38,713 bases of DNA from CAZLBC01 sp964557575 (GTDB lineage Bacteria; Planctomycetota; Phycisphaerae; SM23-33), in contig CAZLBC010000042.1 of NCBI GenBank assembly GCA_964557575.1, positions 1 to 38,713 of the forward strand. The letters are read 5' to 3'. The first letter of the stretch is position 1, and the number at the start of each line of letters is the position of its first letter. The notes below the pieces were generated by a model. It ran no database searches, had not been told where the DNA came from, and saw nothing but the letters and a program-made list of their open reading frames with translations. The translations under genes were made by a program, and so were the position numbers. Below, in pieces: positions 1-8,304 of the stretch.

Positions 1-50
1 GACAAAATACCTCGCTTTCGCTACCAAAGCAAGTTATGAAACCAGCTCTA
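1..50 (-). repeat. End of a 167-bp palindromic element (copy A, cut by window edge)
   Basis: These 50 bases are an exact reverse complement of 3792-3841, so the window opens inside a second copy of the element found at 3792-3958. The copy ends at 50 with the same 20-base terminal inverted repeat (31-50). The propeller gene that follows takes its stop codon (48-50) from the last three bases of the element. The rest of the copy would lie to the left of the window. Confidence 0.85.
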
Positions 51-3000
51 CTTTTCGCCGAGGCATACCAGTGTCCCCTCCCGGGCGGACAGGTACAGCC
101 GGCCGCCGGCCGCGATGAGCCCGTCGAAGACGGGCACTTCTTTCATGTCGAATGCCGTTATTGTCTCGCCGTCCGCGGCCGAGACAACCCGGAATCGCGC
201 ACCTTTCCGGCCGATCATGGCCTCGTAGGCCCCGGCGTTCTGGTCGAGGTCGGGCGGGCCGGCGACGTAGAGCCGGTCGCCGGCCAGGACCATTCCCGTC
301 GTGCGTATCGGGATCTTCCGTGACCAGGCGGGCAGCTCGCTCCGGGAGAAGCCCATCCCTTTCTCCCGGCCGATCTCCGTGGGTTCCAGGACCAGTTCGG
401 TGGTGTTGCGGTCGCAGAAGAGCACGTAGCCGGTGCCGGGCTGAAACTCGGGACTGTGGCCGCGGCGGTGCCGAAAGACCTTCAGCCCGTAGGTGTGGTG
501 ATCGTCGAAGACGAGGATCTGTCCGGACTTGGCCCCCTTGAACGAGAAGTAGTAGCCCGGCCAGCGGCTGCCGTAGACCCAGTAGGTGCGATTGAACCAG
601 GTCGGATCCAGGAAGCCGTCGGTGGTCATCAGGTGGGGGCCGACCCGCCGGTCGCCCAGCTTGGTGATCCGCTCGGTGGGCTGTATCGTCAGGTCGGGAT
701 TCAGCCGTACCTGGAAAAAGTAGATATCCTCCGGGCCGGATACCAGAATATCGGTGATCGCGCCGTCCATGTCGAAGGGCCGTCCGGCGTACTGCGCGGT
801 GTCGGGTCGCTCGCTCTTGAGCCGCGCCTCGTGGATGACCTTCCCGGTTGCCGGGTCAAGGGCGAAGGCGTGGATGCCGCCGTCGAGAAAGGTTGACCGC
901 CCGGCGGTCAGGTAGATCCTGCCGTCGCGGAACAGGACGCTGCCGTGGACGGGCCAGGCCGATTCGGGCTGGTTGAAGGCCGTCACCATCCGGCAGGCCG
1001 GGGCCGCCCTGAATCGCCACGCCGGCACGCCGTCGGCGGCCCGCAGGCAGTAGACCCGGCCGTCGGTGCAGCCGAAGATTACCAGGTCCCCGCAGACGGT
1101 GGGGGGCGAGTCGATCCGGGCGTCGGCGGTGAACAGCCACCGCCGGGTGCCGTCCTGCGCGTCGAGGCAGTAGAGGGTGTGGGCGTCCGGGCGGACCACG
1201 AAGATCCGTCCGCCGGCCGCGACGGGGGGGGTCAGTTCCCCGCGGCGGCGTTCCGCGCGGAGCCGAGCGCCGTCGCCGGACGTGCCCGCGTCGGCCGGGG
1301 GTTTTTCACCGCCGATCGCCACGGCCTTCACGTTGCCCAGCCGGCCCTCGACCTGCGTGACGGGCGTGACGCGGACCGTTACCGGCCCGGGCTTCTCGAC
1401 GCGTATCGCCCCCACCTTCACCCAGGTGAAGGCCGTCCAGTTATCGGTGTGGCGTATCCTGCCGGTGAGCTTCTCGTCACCGATCCGCAGTTCGAAGACC
1501 GACCCGCCTTTGCCCCGGTTGGCCTGCAGAATCCAGGCGGTCTGCGGGCCGGTTGTTTCCAGCTTCGCCTTCCACGTGATGTACGTGTCCGCACCCCGCC
1601 AGCCGCAGATGTGGTCCCCGCTCTTCTGCGCCCCGCTGCCGTGAATCCGGGCGTCCTTTGCGTAAAGGACCAGGGCGTCCGTTGCGGTCTCTTCGGCCGG
1701 CTCGTTTGTTTCCGGGGTCGTCGGCGCGAGCCGGGTCTTCCACAGGACGACCGGTGTGTCGGTTACCGCCGTTTTGGTCGACCCGCTCCGGAACGCGTCG
1801 TGCCGGTAGGTCGGCCAGTCGTTCTCGTTGGTCGCGCCGCCGACGTTCACCGGCCAGGCCGGGCCGCGGACCAGCCGCCCGTCCTTCGGGGCGGGCACGT
1901 CCTCGCCGGCCCGCATCGCGGCGACGAGGGCGTTCATGCCGTCGATCTTCGCCCCGGGATAGCAGAAGCACTGGCTCGGCGGCACGTAGAGCAGGCCGTT
2001 GGCGGGCACCATCCCGAAGCCGCAGGCGCCCCGGGTCCAGTTGCACCGGGCGTGGTTGTCGTTTTCGATGTCGAAGAACTCCACGCCCCGCTTGTTGAGC
2101 AGGAGGTAGCGCTTCGTGGCCTTGGGCGGGTAGCAGCGGATGTGGTGGCCGGCGGTCACCAGCCGCTTTGCGGTAACGGTCTTTTTCACCGCGCCGGTCT
2201 TCGGATCGTAGCCGTTGCGGGTTTCCTCGTCCGGCTGCCAGAGAAAGGACCGGCCGTGTCCGCCGGCCCAGGCCCGCCAGACCAGGCCGCCGGCGATGAA
2301 GAGACCGGGCGGGTTCCGGGCGTGGCCGCTGGCATTGGGACCTTTCCACAGGGGCTTCCCGTCCGCGGCGGAGAACGCCCGGGTGCCCTTGCCGGTCAGG
2401 AAGACCACCCCATCGTGCATGACGGCATACCCCCGCCTGCCGCCCCTGACCTCCGCCCGCCACAGCTCTTTTCCATTCTCCAGGTTCCGGCAGACGAGCT
2501 GCTCGCCGTCGTGGTAGCAGACCCGCCCGTCGTCGGCGACGAGCGTAAAATGTTCAATATTTTTTGCCGGTTCCCGCCATATAAGCTTGCCGCGTTCGGC
2601 GTCGGCGGCCGCCACGTGCCTGCCCGCCTTTCCGCCGGCTCCCTTGAGCTTCGTGTGTATCACCACCGTCTCGCCGCAGACGGCGAGCGCGTCGACGCGG
2701 CCGGTCTCCGTGCATTCCCGGATGGTGTCGCCGGTCGCGGCGTTCAGTATGCACAGCGGCCCGCCCCGCGTCAGGACCGCGTACACCCGCTCGCCGACGG
2801 CCGCCAGGGCAGTAGGTCGTCCCCGCGTGCAGGGGCGTTTCCAGAGAAGGATCCCGTTGAACGCGTCGCGGGCGATCAGCGTCCAGATCGCGGGCACGCC
2901 GCGGGGCTGGCCGATGATGCCCTCGTCGATGATTCCGAACAGCCGCCCGCCCGCGGTGATCAGGGTGTGAATGCTGGAGGCGAACTCGTGGCTGCGGCAC

Positions 3001-3560
3001 CACCGGGGATTCGCTTTCCACCGCAGGTGTTCCGGCGGGCCGACCCGGTCGTCTTCGGCCACGGCGTTGTTCCCGGCGTCGTGGAGGTAGTGGGTCCACT
3101 CGTCGATGTCCTTCGGCCGGGGTTTGACCGTCTTTTTCCACCCGTTCCCGTCCCGCTTGAGGTACACGCCGCGCGGGGCGAGGACGCGCATGATCTCTTT
3201 TTCGCCCACGCCGGGGTCGCCGCCGGCGACGACGAGGTCGACCATGTCCGCGGTGTAGGGCAGGTAATCGCCGTCCCACTGCCGGACCGCGGCGGGACCG
3301 TAGATGCCCGCCGCGCGGATGTGTTTCCGGGCCGTCGCGATATTCTTCTCGTCGGCGTCGAGGCCGCGGACCACGAGGCGGGGGTTCGCCCGCAGGGCGG
3401 CGGTCAGCGTCCCGTCGCCGCAGCCGAGGTGGATCACCAGCCCGCCGTCGACCCCCGCGGTCGAGAGGATCTGTTCGGCTTCTGCGGCCGGCGCGGCGGC
3501 GGTGAGCGCGGCGGGTGTTGCCAGGAGTATCGCGAGCGTAACGAGGTGGCGTATTTTCAT
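48..3560 (-). CDS. Secreted methyltransferase-like / PQQ-type beta-propeller fusion protein with inserted carbohydrate-binding-like module
   Basis: The protein has 1170 residues from the ATG at 3560; the open frame runs further upstream but a signal peptide (about residues 1-24) begins at this ATG. Residues about 30-145 resemble a class I SAM methyltransferase fold, with the glycine-rich loop HLGCGDG near 44-50. From about 180 onward come repeated blades of the PQQ-binding/BamB-like propeller type (blocks such as DGKPLWKG, LYCLDAQDGTRRW). A second propeller half starts after DWPTYRHDAFRSG near 581. Between them, about 627-750, sits a beta-rich segment (LYAKDARIHG, then TDNWTAF) that resembles carbohydrate-binding modules attached to planctomycete proteins. 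Fusions of this kind are known in planctomycetes and relatives, but substrate and reaction are unknown; the methyltransferase part may be inactive. The stop codon lies inside the flanking palindromic element. Confidence 0.8.
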   Translation of the reverse strand: MKIRHLVTLAILLATPAALTAAAPAAEAEQILSTAGVDGGLVIHLGCGDGTLTAALRANPRLVVRGLDADEKNIATARKHIRAAGIYGPAAVRQWDGDYLPYTADMVDLVVAGGDPGVGEKEIMRVLAPRGVYLKRDGNGWKKTVKPRPKDIDEWTHYLHDAGNNAVAEDDRVGPPEHLRWKANPRWCRSHEFASSIHTLITAGGRLFGIIDEGIIGQPRGVPAIWTLIARDAFNGILLWKRPCTRGRPTALAAVGERVYAVLTRGGPLCILNAATGDTIRECTETGRVDALAVCGETVVIHTKLKGAGGKAGRHVAAADAERGKLIWREPAKNIEHFTLVADDGRVCYHDGEQLVCRNLENGKELWRAEVRGGRRGYAVMHDGVVFLTGKGTRAFSAADGKPLWKGPNASGHARNPPGLFIAGGLVWRAWAGGHGRSFLWQPDEETRNGYDPKTGAVKKTVTAKRLVTAGHHIRCYPPKATKRYLLLNKRGVEFFDIENDNHARCNWTRGACGFGMVPANGLLYVPPSQCFCYPGAKIDGMNALVAAMRAGEDVPAPKDGRLVRGPAWPVNVGGATNENDWPTYRHDAFRSGSTKTAVTDTPVVLWKTRLAPTTPETNEPAEETATDALVLYAKDARIHGSGAQKSGDHICGWRGADTYITWKAKLETTGPQTAWILQANRGKGGSVFELRIGDEKLTGRIRHTDNWTAFTWVKVGAIRVEKPGPVTVRVTPVTQVEGRLGNVKAVAIGGEKPPADAGTSGDGARLRAERRRGELTPPVAAGGRIFVVRPDAHTLYCLDAQDGTRRWLFTADARIDSPPTVCGDLVIFGCTDGRVYCLRAADGVPAWRFRAAPACRMVTAFNQPESAWPVHGSVLFRDGRIYLTAGRSTFLDGGIHAFALDPATGKVIHEARLKSERPDTAQYAGRPFDMDGAITDILVSGPEDIYFFQVRLNPDLTIQPTERITKLGDRRVGPHLMTTDGFLDPTWFNRTYWVYGSRWPGYYFSFKGAKSGQILVFDDHHTYGLKVFRHRRGHSPEFQPGTGYVLFCDRNTTELVLEPTEIGREKGMGFSRSELPAWSRKIPIRTTGMVLAGDRLYVAGPPDLDQNAGAYEAMIGRKGARFRVVSAADGETITAFDMKEVPVFDGLIAAGGRLYLSAREGTLVCLGEK

Positions 3561-3645
3561 GGTATCAATCTCTCTCTGTCCGGCCGGCCTGCGGGGCCGA
3601 ACCCGGCGCCGGCGCGGGGCATCCTGCGGAGATAGGCAAATACGA

Positions 3646-3674
3646 ATTATATGCGACCGCCCGTCGCAATTCAA
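3646..3674 (-). promoter_or_regulatory. Sigma-70 promoter for the propeller gene
   Basis: Read on the minus strand, a -35 box TTGAAT (3674-3669) is followed after exactly 17 bases by a perfect -10 box TATAAT (3651-3646). Transcription would begin near 3639, about 79 bases before the ATG at 3560. This is a prediction from the sequence alone. Confidence 0.6.
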
Positions 3675-3791
3675 ACGGAAGGTTGCATGCGGGCAGGACA
3701 GCGCTTTGCCGCGCCCGCGGGCGGGCGGTGCAATGGGTGATACGGCACCGCCATCGAAAGGAGCACAGTACGATGAAATACATTGCCTGTA

Positions 3792-3958
3792 TAGAGCTGG
3801 TTTCATAACTTGCTTTGGTAGCGAAAGCGAGGTATTTTGTCGATCTGGCAAGGAACGGAAACGACGACATATTAAGGAAATATGTCGAGTTTTCGTGACG
3901 CCGCCAGACGGCAAAAGAGCCGCTTGTAGTCCAAATTGAAGTTATGAAACCAGCTCTA
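3792..3958. repeat. 167-bp palindromic element (copy B)
   Basis: The element has perfect 20-base terminal inverted repeats (3792-3811 and 3939-3958, beginning TAGAGCTGG). In the middle is a hairpin with a 9-bp stem CGACATATT/AATATGTCG and a 5-base loop. Its end sequence is shared with 1-50 in the opposite orientation, so the propeller gene lies between two inverted copies. It contains no gene. Length and plan match the element at 17721-17887, which has different ends but shares internal stretches such as GTCACGAAAAC and TTTCCGTTCCTTGCC (on the minus strand here). It is probably a non-autonomous, MITE-like element. Confidence 0.85.
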
Positions 3959-4425
3959 ATAATCCTGGCCGCCGCCGCGGGTGTCGCGGCCGGAGACGAA
4001 TCTCCCGTCCAGAAGGCCCTCGTGGAAGCGAAACCCGTGCGGTGGTATATTCCGCCGGAGGAGGGGCCGGTCGTGGACAGCCAGAAGGCTGGTTCGTCAT
4101 CCCCCACGACATCCTGCCCGGGGAGTTCGCGTTCAGCGGCGCCGCCGGGGACGTCACGCCGGATTCCTTTCGCATGCGGCCCAACAGCGTCTGGGGCAAC
4201 TATGATTTCAGGATCACCCGGCGCGGTCCCGCCGACGAGCCGACGGCCGACCTGAAACTCATGTGCGATACAAGCGGAAAGACTTGGGACTCGACACCGG
4301 CCGCATCGCGGTCACGGGCGGACAACGTCAGGTGCAGCGAGCCCCGGTACCACGGCTGGTCCGGCACTACCCGCTTCGTTTGCGACAAGCTGGGGGTCGA
4401 CATACCGGGCGACAGCGGGCAGTGA
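3944..4425 (+). pseudogene. Decayed gene for a secreted protein (frameshifted)
   Basis: Two frames must be joined to read this. The first, from the ATG at 3944, gives a signal-peptide-like start (MKPALIILAAAAGVAAGDE) and runs to about residue 45. A second frame then continues with a beta-rich stretch (WFVIPHDILPGEFAFSG and NSVWGNYDFRI) to the TGA at 4423-4425. The apparent start codon and first five residues come from the end of the palindromic element, so the original 5' end has probably been lost. I do not recognise the family. It could also be chance open frames in GC-rich DNA, but the middle part looks like former coding sequence. Confidence 0.4.
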
Positions 4426-4432
4426 CGACTGC

Positions 4433-4491
4433 GGGGCTGTCTGCGAAAGGACATTTTTCCGTACCGCAGCGTCAGCCACCCTCGGCGATTC
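4433..4491 (+). repeat. Fragment of a palindromic element (left half, type of 25570-25730)
   Basis: About 58 bases match the left arm of the element at 25570-25730 with few differences; the best block is TGCGAAAGGACATTTTTCCG at 4442-4461. Roughly 19 bases near the end are missing, and the match stops within the central hairpin (GGCGATTC). The right half is absent. It appears to be a decayed half-element lying just after the pseudogene and just before the toxin-antitoxin promoter. Confidence 0.7.
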
Positions 4492-4506
4492 ATAATGCAA
4501 TTTAAT

Positions 4507-4536
4507 ATTGTAATATGCAACGAAACATAATACAAT
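4507..4536 (+). promoter_or_regulatory. Toxin-antitoxin promoter overlapping a palindromic operator
   Basis: An inverted repeat ATTGTAATATG (4507-4517) / CATAATACAAT (4526-4536) matches at 10 of 11 pairs with an 8-base spacer. Within it lie a -35 box TTGTAA (4508-4513) and a -10 box TACAAT (4531-4536), 17 bases apart. An antitoxin bound to the two half-sites would cover both promoter boxes, which fits the autoregulation usual for type II systems. The binding itself is inferred. Confidence 0.65.
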
Positions 4537-4567
4537 GCATACGTAACCGTTTGTGGAGGTAATGACC

Positions 4568-4786
4568 ATGGCGACGGCAGTACGCATCACCGACGAACTG
4601 GCGCGGGAAGCGAAAAAATTTAGCACAATCGATAACCGGTCGGTAACGGGGCAGATAGAACACTGGGCGCGTATAGGCAAGTGCGCGGAAGAAAATCCCG
4701 ATCTGACCTATGACCTGATCAAAGATATCCTCATCGGGCTTGCGGAGTTGGAACAGGGTGAGTCATCCGAGTACACGTTTGGGTAG
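4568..4786 (+). CDS. ParD-like type II antitoxin
   Basis: This is a 72-residue protein. It begins with the beta-strand pattern ATAVRITDELAREAK seen in ribbon-helix-helix antitoxins of the ParD-like family, followed by a helical stretch containing SVTGQIEHWARIGKCAEENPD. Three in-frame starts exist (4553, 4562, 4568). The ATG at 4568 is chosen because GGAGG at 4555-4559 lies 8 bases before it. The toxin gene begins 6 bases after its stop, so the pair is one operon. It should bind and neutralise the RelE/ParE-like toxin and repress the palindromic promoter at 4507-4536. The family is recognised by pattern only. Confidence 0.75.
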   Translation: MATAVRITDELAREAKKFSTIDNRSVTGQIEHWARIGKCAEENPDLTYDLIKDILIGLAELEQGESSEYTFG

Positions 4787-4792
4787 GCGCCG

Positions 4793-5074
4793 ATGAGAAT
4801 CCTTCAATCCCGTTCGTTCGAGAAGAGGGTCAAAAAGTTCAACGCGCGGGAAAAAAAATCACTGGATGAGCAGATTCGAACAATTGCGGAGGATCCCGCC
4901 GTCGGTACGGAAAAAAAGGGCGACCTGCACCGTATATATGTTCACAAGTTCAACATCAAAAACATGCAGTACCTGCTTTCATATCGTTTAGTCGGCGACG
5001 ATCTCGAGTTGATCATGATCGGCCCGCGTGAAAATTACTACCGGGATTTGAAAAAATACCTGAAGGGGAGGTAG
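4793..5074 (+). CDS. RelE/ParE-family toxin
   Basis: The protein has 93 residues and is rich in lysine and arginine, the usual size for RelE/ParE toxins. Recognisable parts are an N-terminal SFEKRVKKF helix, the middle strand LHRIYVHKF, and the C-terminal segment LELIMIGPRENYYRDLKKYL typical of the family. RelE members cut mRNA on the ribosome, while ParE members poison gyrase; the sequence does not decide between them. It lies 6 bases after the antitoxin gene and presumably shares its promoter. Confidence 0.75.
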   Translation: MRILQSRSFEKRVKKFNAREKKSLDEQIRTIAEDPAVGTEKKGDLHRIYVHKFNIKNMQYLLSYRLVGDDLELIMIGPRENYYRDLKKYLKGR

Positions 5075-5079
5075 CGAAG

Positions 5080-5103
5080 GGAATCCGTTAGACGGCGGAT
5101 TCC
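5080..5103. terminator. Stem-loop after the toxin gene, possible terminator
   Basis: GGAATCCG (5080-5087) pairs with CGGATTCC (5096-5103) around an 8-base loop, 6 bases after the toxin stop codon. No clear U-run follows on either strand, so it may only slow or end transcription weakly. It lies between convergent genes (toxin and xerD). Confidence 0.35.
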
Positions 5104-5155
5104 TTGTCAAGGAGGGCGGCCCACCGAATGAAGTCATCGCCGGTCTTCGCGCGGG

Positions 5156-6100
5156 CTACCCCCGGGGGTGAAATCGCTTATGGGTCTTCTTGATGCGGTG
5201 CGTGTCGATGTGGGTGTAGATCTCGGTGGTGGCGATGTTGGCATGGCCGAGCATTTCCTGGACGCTCCTGAGGTCGGCCCCGCCGTTGAGGAGCTGCGTG
5301 GCGAAGGAGTGGCGGAGGGTGTGGGGGGACACGGTGCCGGGGACGGAGACCCGCCGCACGTACTTGACCACGATCCGGTGGATGTCTTCACGCGAGAGTT
5401 TTCTTCCCGTGCGCGACAGAAAGAGGTAGTCCCGGCCGGCCGCTTCTGGCCGGGGTACGGGGCGTTCGTTTTCACGGTACCGTAGAACCGCTTTCACGGC
5501 CGCGGGGGCGACCGGTATGACCCGCTCCTTGGATCCCTTGCCCATCACGCGCACGATATGTATCCGGGTGTTCAGGTCGCCGGTACCGATCGTGACGATT
5601 TCACCGGCGCGCATCCCGGTTGCGTAGAGCATGCAGAGGATGGCCCGGTCCCTGAGGGCGTAGGTGTCGCGGCCCGTTTCCGGCGTGTCGAGCAACCGCC
5701 GTATGTCCTCCTCCTCGAGGATGGTCGGCAGGCGATTCCATTTCTTGGGACTGATCACGGCGGCGGACGGATCGCGTTCGAGCACGTTGTCGAGGACGAG
5801 GTAGCGGCAGAACATCCGAACGGCCGCGATGGCCCGCGCGACCGAGGAAACGGCGTACCCGTCGTCCCTGAGTTGATGGATAAATCTCTCGATGTGGGCG
5901 GGTTTCATGCCGGAGAGGTCGCCGGGTCCTTCTGCGGTGCGACAGGCGAGGAAGTAGCGCAGGTCCCGCTCGTAGCTTTCGCAGGTGTGTGTGGACAGAC
6001 CGCATTCCACCTGGAGATAGTCGAGGAACCCCCGCAACTGTTCCGCGGCTTTACGAGGCGGCGAGAAACTCGAACGTGGGCAGGTTAATGGTGTCTTCAT
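5156..6100 (-). CDS. xerD: XerC/XerD-type tyrosine recombinase
   Basis: This 314-residue protein has the usual length for chromosome-dimer resolvases. Residues about 15-110 form the SAM-like core-binding domain. The catalytic domain carries all the expected residues: R164 (TGMRAGE), K188 (GKGSK), H260 and R263 (HTLRHSF), H286 (LGHANI) and the nucleophile Y295 (TEIYTH). It should cut and rejoin DNA at a dif-like site with a partner recombinase, keeping chromosomes monomeric at division. No integrase-type extra domain or att site is visible, so a mobile-element integrase is less likely. XerC and XerD cannot be told apart with certainty here. The 287 bases upstream (6101-6387) show no convincing gene. 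Confidence 0.85.
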   Translation of the reverse strand: MKTPLTCPRSSFSPPRKAAEQLRGFLDYLQVECGLSTHTCESYERDLRYFLACRTAEGPGDLSGMKPAHIERFIHQLRDDGYAVSSVARAIAAVRMFCRYLVLDNVLERDPSAAVISPKKWNRLPTILEEEDIRRLLDTPETGRDTYALRDRAILCMLYATGMRAGEIVTIGTGDLNTRIHIVRVMGKGSKERVIPVAPAAVKAVLRYRENERPVPRPEAAGRDYLFLSRTGRKLSREDIHRIVVKYVRRVSVPGTVSPHTLRHSFATQLLNGGADLRSVQEMLGHANIATTEIYTHIDTHRIKKTHKRFHPRG

Positions 6101-6387
6101 TCCGCGATGTGTGTGCCTGGAGTTCCGTGAATATAGGACATCTCTGGTAGTCTCCCGCGCAGTATCTGAATGCGCGAACTATATTTCGGAAGGCGAGCTG
6201 CTCCCTGCACAACGGATGTGACTCATCAAGTAACGGGCACACGATTCCATTCTCCTGCTTTCCCAGTATCGGGATATCCGGATCCTTCCGGACAGCGGGT
6301 ACCGGTGTTTTTCATCACAGTCGTACCATAACCTATATCGGCACACGGCGACGACGGACTTTAAGAGCGGAAAACGGCGGACTCTTT

Positions 6388-8082
6388 TCACGAGGGGGTT
6401 TTGCCGACCGGTATACGGAATACGCGGTACCACTGTCCCCAGTCGCTGCGGTGAATTTCCCGGAGAGCGGCGATCTCGTCGCCGACGAGGTGCGCGGGAA
6501 AGATAACGTACCACTCGCGGACCGAACCGTAGGGTTCCTGCTTCGATAATTCAGAGATATCCCGCACGATGATTTCGGGTTCAATCGGCTCACTGAGCCA
6601 TTCGTACTGTTGTTCTATTCGGGTAATCCAGTCCTCGAGCGCGCCGGGTCGGAGGTAGTACAGGTAACGAAAATCCGCCGTCGAAATATACAGCGACCGG
6701 CAGGCGATTGCCCTGAAGACGCTCTCCTGCGTCAGGAAGACCGCCCTGCGGTCGGTATTCAGCCGCGCCCAGGTGGCCACGGCGCGGAGTTCCGTATCCT
6801 CGTCTCGCTGCCGGCGCAGTTCCTCGACCCGCGCCGGGAGGTGTTCTTCTTCCATGAAGACCGGGCCGGCCCGGTAGAGTTCGTGCCGCAGCGGCTGGAA
6901 ATTGTCCGCGGGAAGAAGCCAGCCGATCAACAGTGCCGCGCAGCCCCACCGCAGAATGGTAATGTGTTTACCCGCTATGCGGGAGAGGTTTGTCAGTGTC
7001 TGTGAAAAAAGGACATAGAGCGGCGGCATGATCCACACCGAGGCCTGTGCCAGATCGATCGTCGCGGGAACGGTTCCGTTGTACCGGGCGACAAGCTGTA
7101 TGAGGCCCTGGCCGGCGATTGAGACCGCGGCGGCAACGGCGATGACCCACAGGCAGTTCCCGAAATTGCGGCTTCTGAATTTCTCGATACGCCACAGCGT
7201 TATCACCGAGAGAGTCAGTAATCCCGCGGCGTGTACTCCCCATCGCAACAGGTCCCTGAGCATCTCGGGATACATGACTACCTCGTCGCTGTATTGCATC
7301 GCCGCCAGGAACAGGTCGTACGACAGGTCCGCGGTGCCGGACGGTATCGCGGTTTTAACCGAGAAGCAGTAGGCGACGTAGGGCAGGCTGCCGCCGAGGA
7401 ACACCAGTGCGCCCCCGAGGGCGGTTATGACGGCCGTCGGACGGAACCGCCGGGCCGGGATGTAGGCGACAGCGAGAACGACGGCGAGATTGGTCGCGCC
7501 GACGAGGTGTATGTTCGCCGCCAGGCCGCAAAGACCGAAGCTGAGCAACACCGCCGGTGTACCGACGTTTTTCAGGTACAGGTACATCACCAGGGGCGCG
7601 AGGCAGACCACCAGCCCGTGGGGGGTCACGGACGCGAGCGAACCGATTCCCCACGACCAGTGCCCGAACGTGTGGAGGATCCCGAAGCTGATAATAGACG
7701 TGAACGCGGCAACCGTGCTGCTCCGGCACTGGTAGAACAGCAGTATATACATCCCGCACAGAAACAGCATGACCATGGGCCCGGCCAGCACACGGAAGGG
7801 GAGCAGCATGTCGTTGTAACCGGACGGGATGAGGATGGTGTCCATCAGCGAGAGGAACACCGGGGAGTCGTGATGGTTGTACGCGCGATCGATGTGCACC
7901 CGCCCGAAAATCGAATCCGTCTGCAGGAGGGACGGGTCGTGTCTCCTGGCTGCGGCGGCCGCGAGATTGATCTGCGCAGCGGACGTCCGGTTACCGCGGA
8001 AGGCGAGATAGCCGCACACCGCGGATATACCCAGAAACACTGTCAGGGTGACGAGGTGCCGGGGTTTCGGGCCGGGTCTCAT
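6388..8082 (-). CDS. Polytopic membrane protein, GT-C-glycosyltransferase-like layout
   Basis: The protein has 564 residues: one N-terminal membrane segment, an extracytoplasmic loop of about 60 residues, then about nine to ten membrane helices to roughly residue 395. A soluble C-terminal domain of about 165 residues follows (from LPADNFQPLRH onward). The first loop contains paired charged residues (HIDRAYNHHDSP), a position where GT-C enzymes and their relatives keep catalytic residues. I do not recognise a specific family; a GT-C-like or DUF6798-like protein is a guess. The ATG at 8082 is supported by GAGGAA at 8091-8086. The palindromic element at 8100-8258 ends only 18 bases upstream of the start codon, so the promoter lies within or beyond it. 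Confidence 0.7.
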   Translation of the reverse strand: MRPGPKPRHLVTLTVFLGISAVCGYLAFRGNRTSAAQINLAAAAARRHDPSLLQTDSIFGRVHIDRAYNHHDSPVFLSLMDTILIPSGYNDMLLPFRVLAGPMVMLFLCGMYILLFYQCRSSTVAAFTSIISFGILHTFGHWSWGIGSLASVTPHGLVVCLAPLVMYLYLKNVGTPAVLLSFGLCGLAANIHLVGATNLAVVLAVAYIPARRFRPTAVITALGGALVFLGGSLPYVAYCFSVKTAIPSGTADLSYDLFLAAMQYSDEVVMYPEMLRDLLRWGVHAAGLLTLSVITLWRIEKFRSRNFGNCLWVIAVAAAVSIAGQGLIQLVARYNGTVPATIDLAQASVWIMPPLYVLFSQTLTNLSRIAGKHITILRWGCAALLIGWLLPADNFQPLRHELYRAGPVFMEEEHLPARVEELRRQRDEDTELRAVATWARLNTDRRAVFLTQESVFRAIACRSLYISTADFRYLYYLRPGALEDWITRIEQQYEWLSEPIEPEIIVRDISELSKQEPYGSVREWYVIFPAHLVGDEIAALREIHRSDWGQWYRVFRIPVGKTPS

Positions 8083-8099
8083 GCATTCCTCGGAATCTC

Positions 8100-8258
8100 G
8101 AGCCTATCCGAATAACCCTCTGGCTTCGGCCGGCTGCGGCGGCCGGGTGCGGCGTCGGGCTGCATCGCCAACCCAGAGACGGGTTGCCTGCTTCGCCCTC
8201 CTTGCCCGCGGCCGCCTCGCTCGGCCTCGGGCCGACGAGGGGTTATTCGGATAGGCTC
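8100..8258. repeat. 159-bp palindromic element between divergent genes
   Basis: The ends are perfect inverted repeats of 18 bases (8100-8117 and 8241-8258, starting GAGCCTATCC) and continue imperfectly for a few more. The centre forms a hairpin with stem CAACCC/GGGTTG and a 6-base loop. The right arm carries GCCTGCTTCGCCCTCCTTG, close to GCCTGCTTCGACTTCCTTG in the element at 25570-25730. It has no coding capacity. It fills nearly all the space between the divergent membrane-protein gene and tilS. Confidence 0.8.
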
Positions 8259-8304
8259 TTAATATTCGTGCATCCTCAATAAGGAGCAGTATAGTATATC
8301 CGCA

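Noticed and set aside
945..3635. Long open frame of 896 codons on the plus strand
   Set aside because: It lies antisense to the propeller gene, whose protein has a signal peptide and recognisable blades. The plus-strand translation has no family motif and reflects high GC at third positions.
5156..6100. Recombinase as part of an integrated element or prophage
   Set aside because: Its length and residues fit a housekeeping Xer protein, and no phage, plasmid or att-like sequences adjoin it. The nearby toxin-antitoxin pair alone is not enough.
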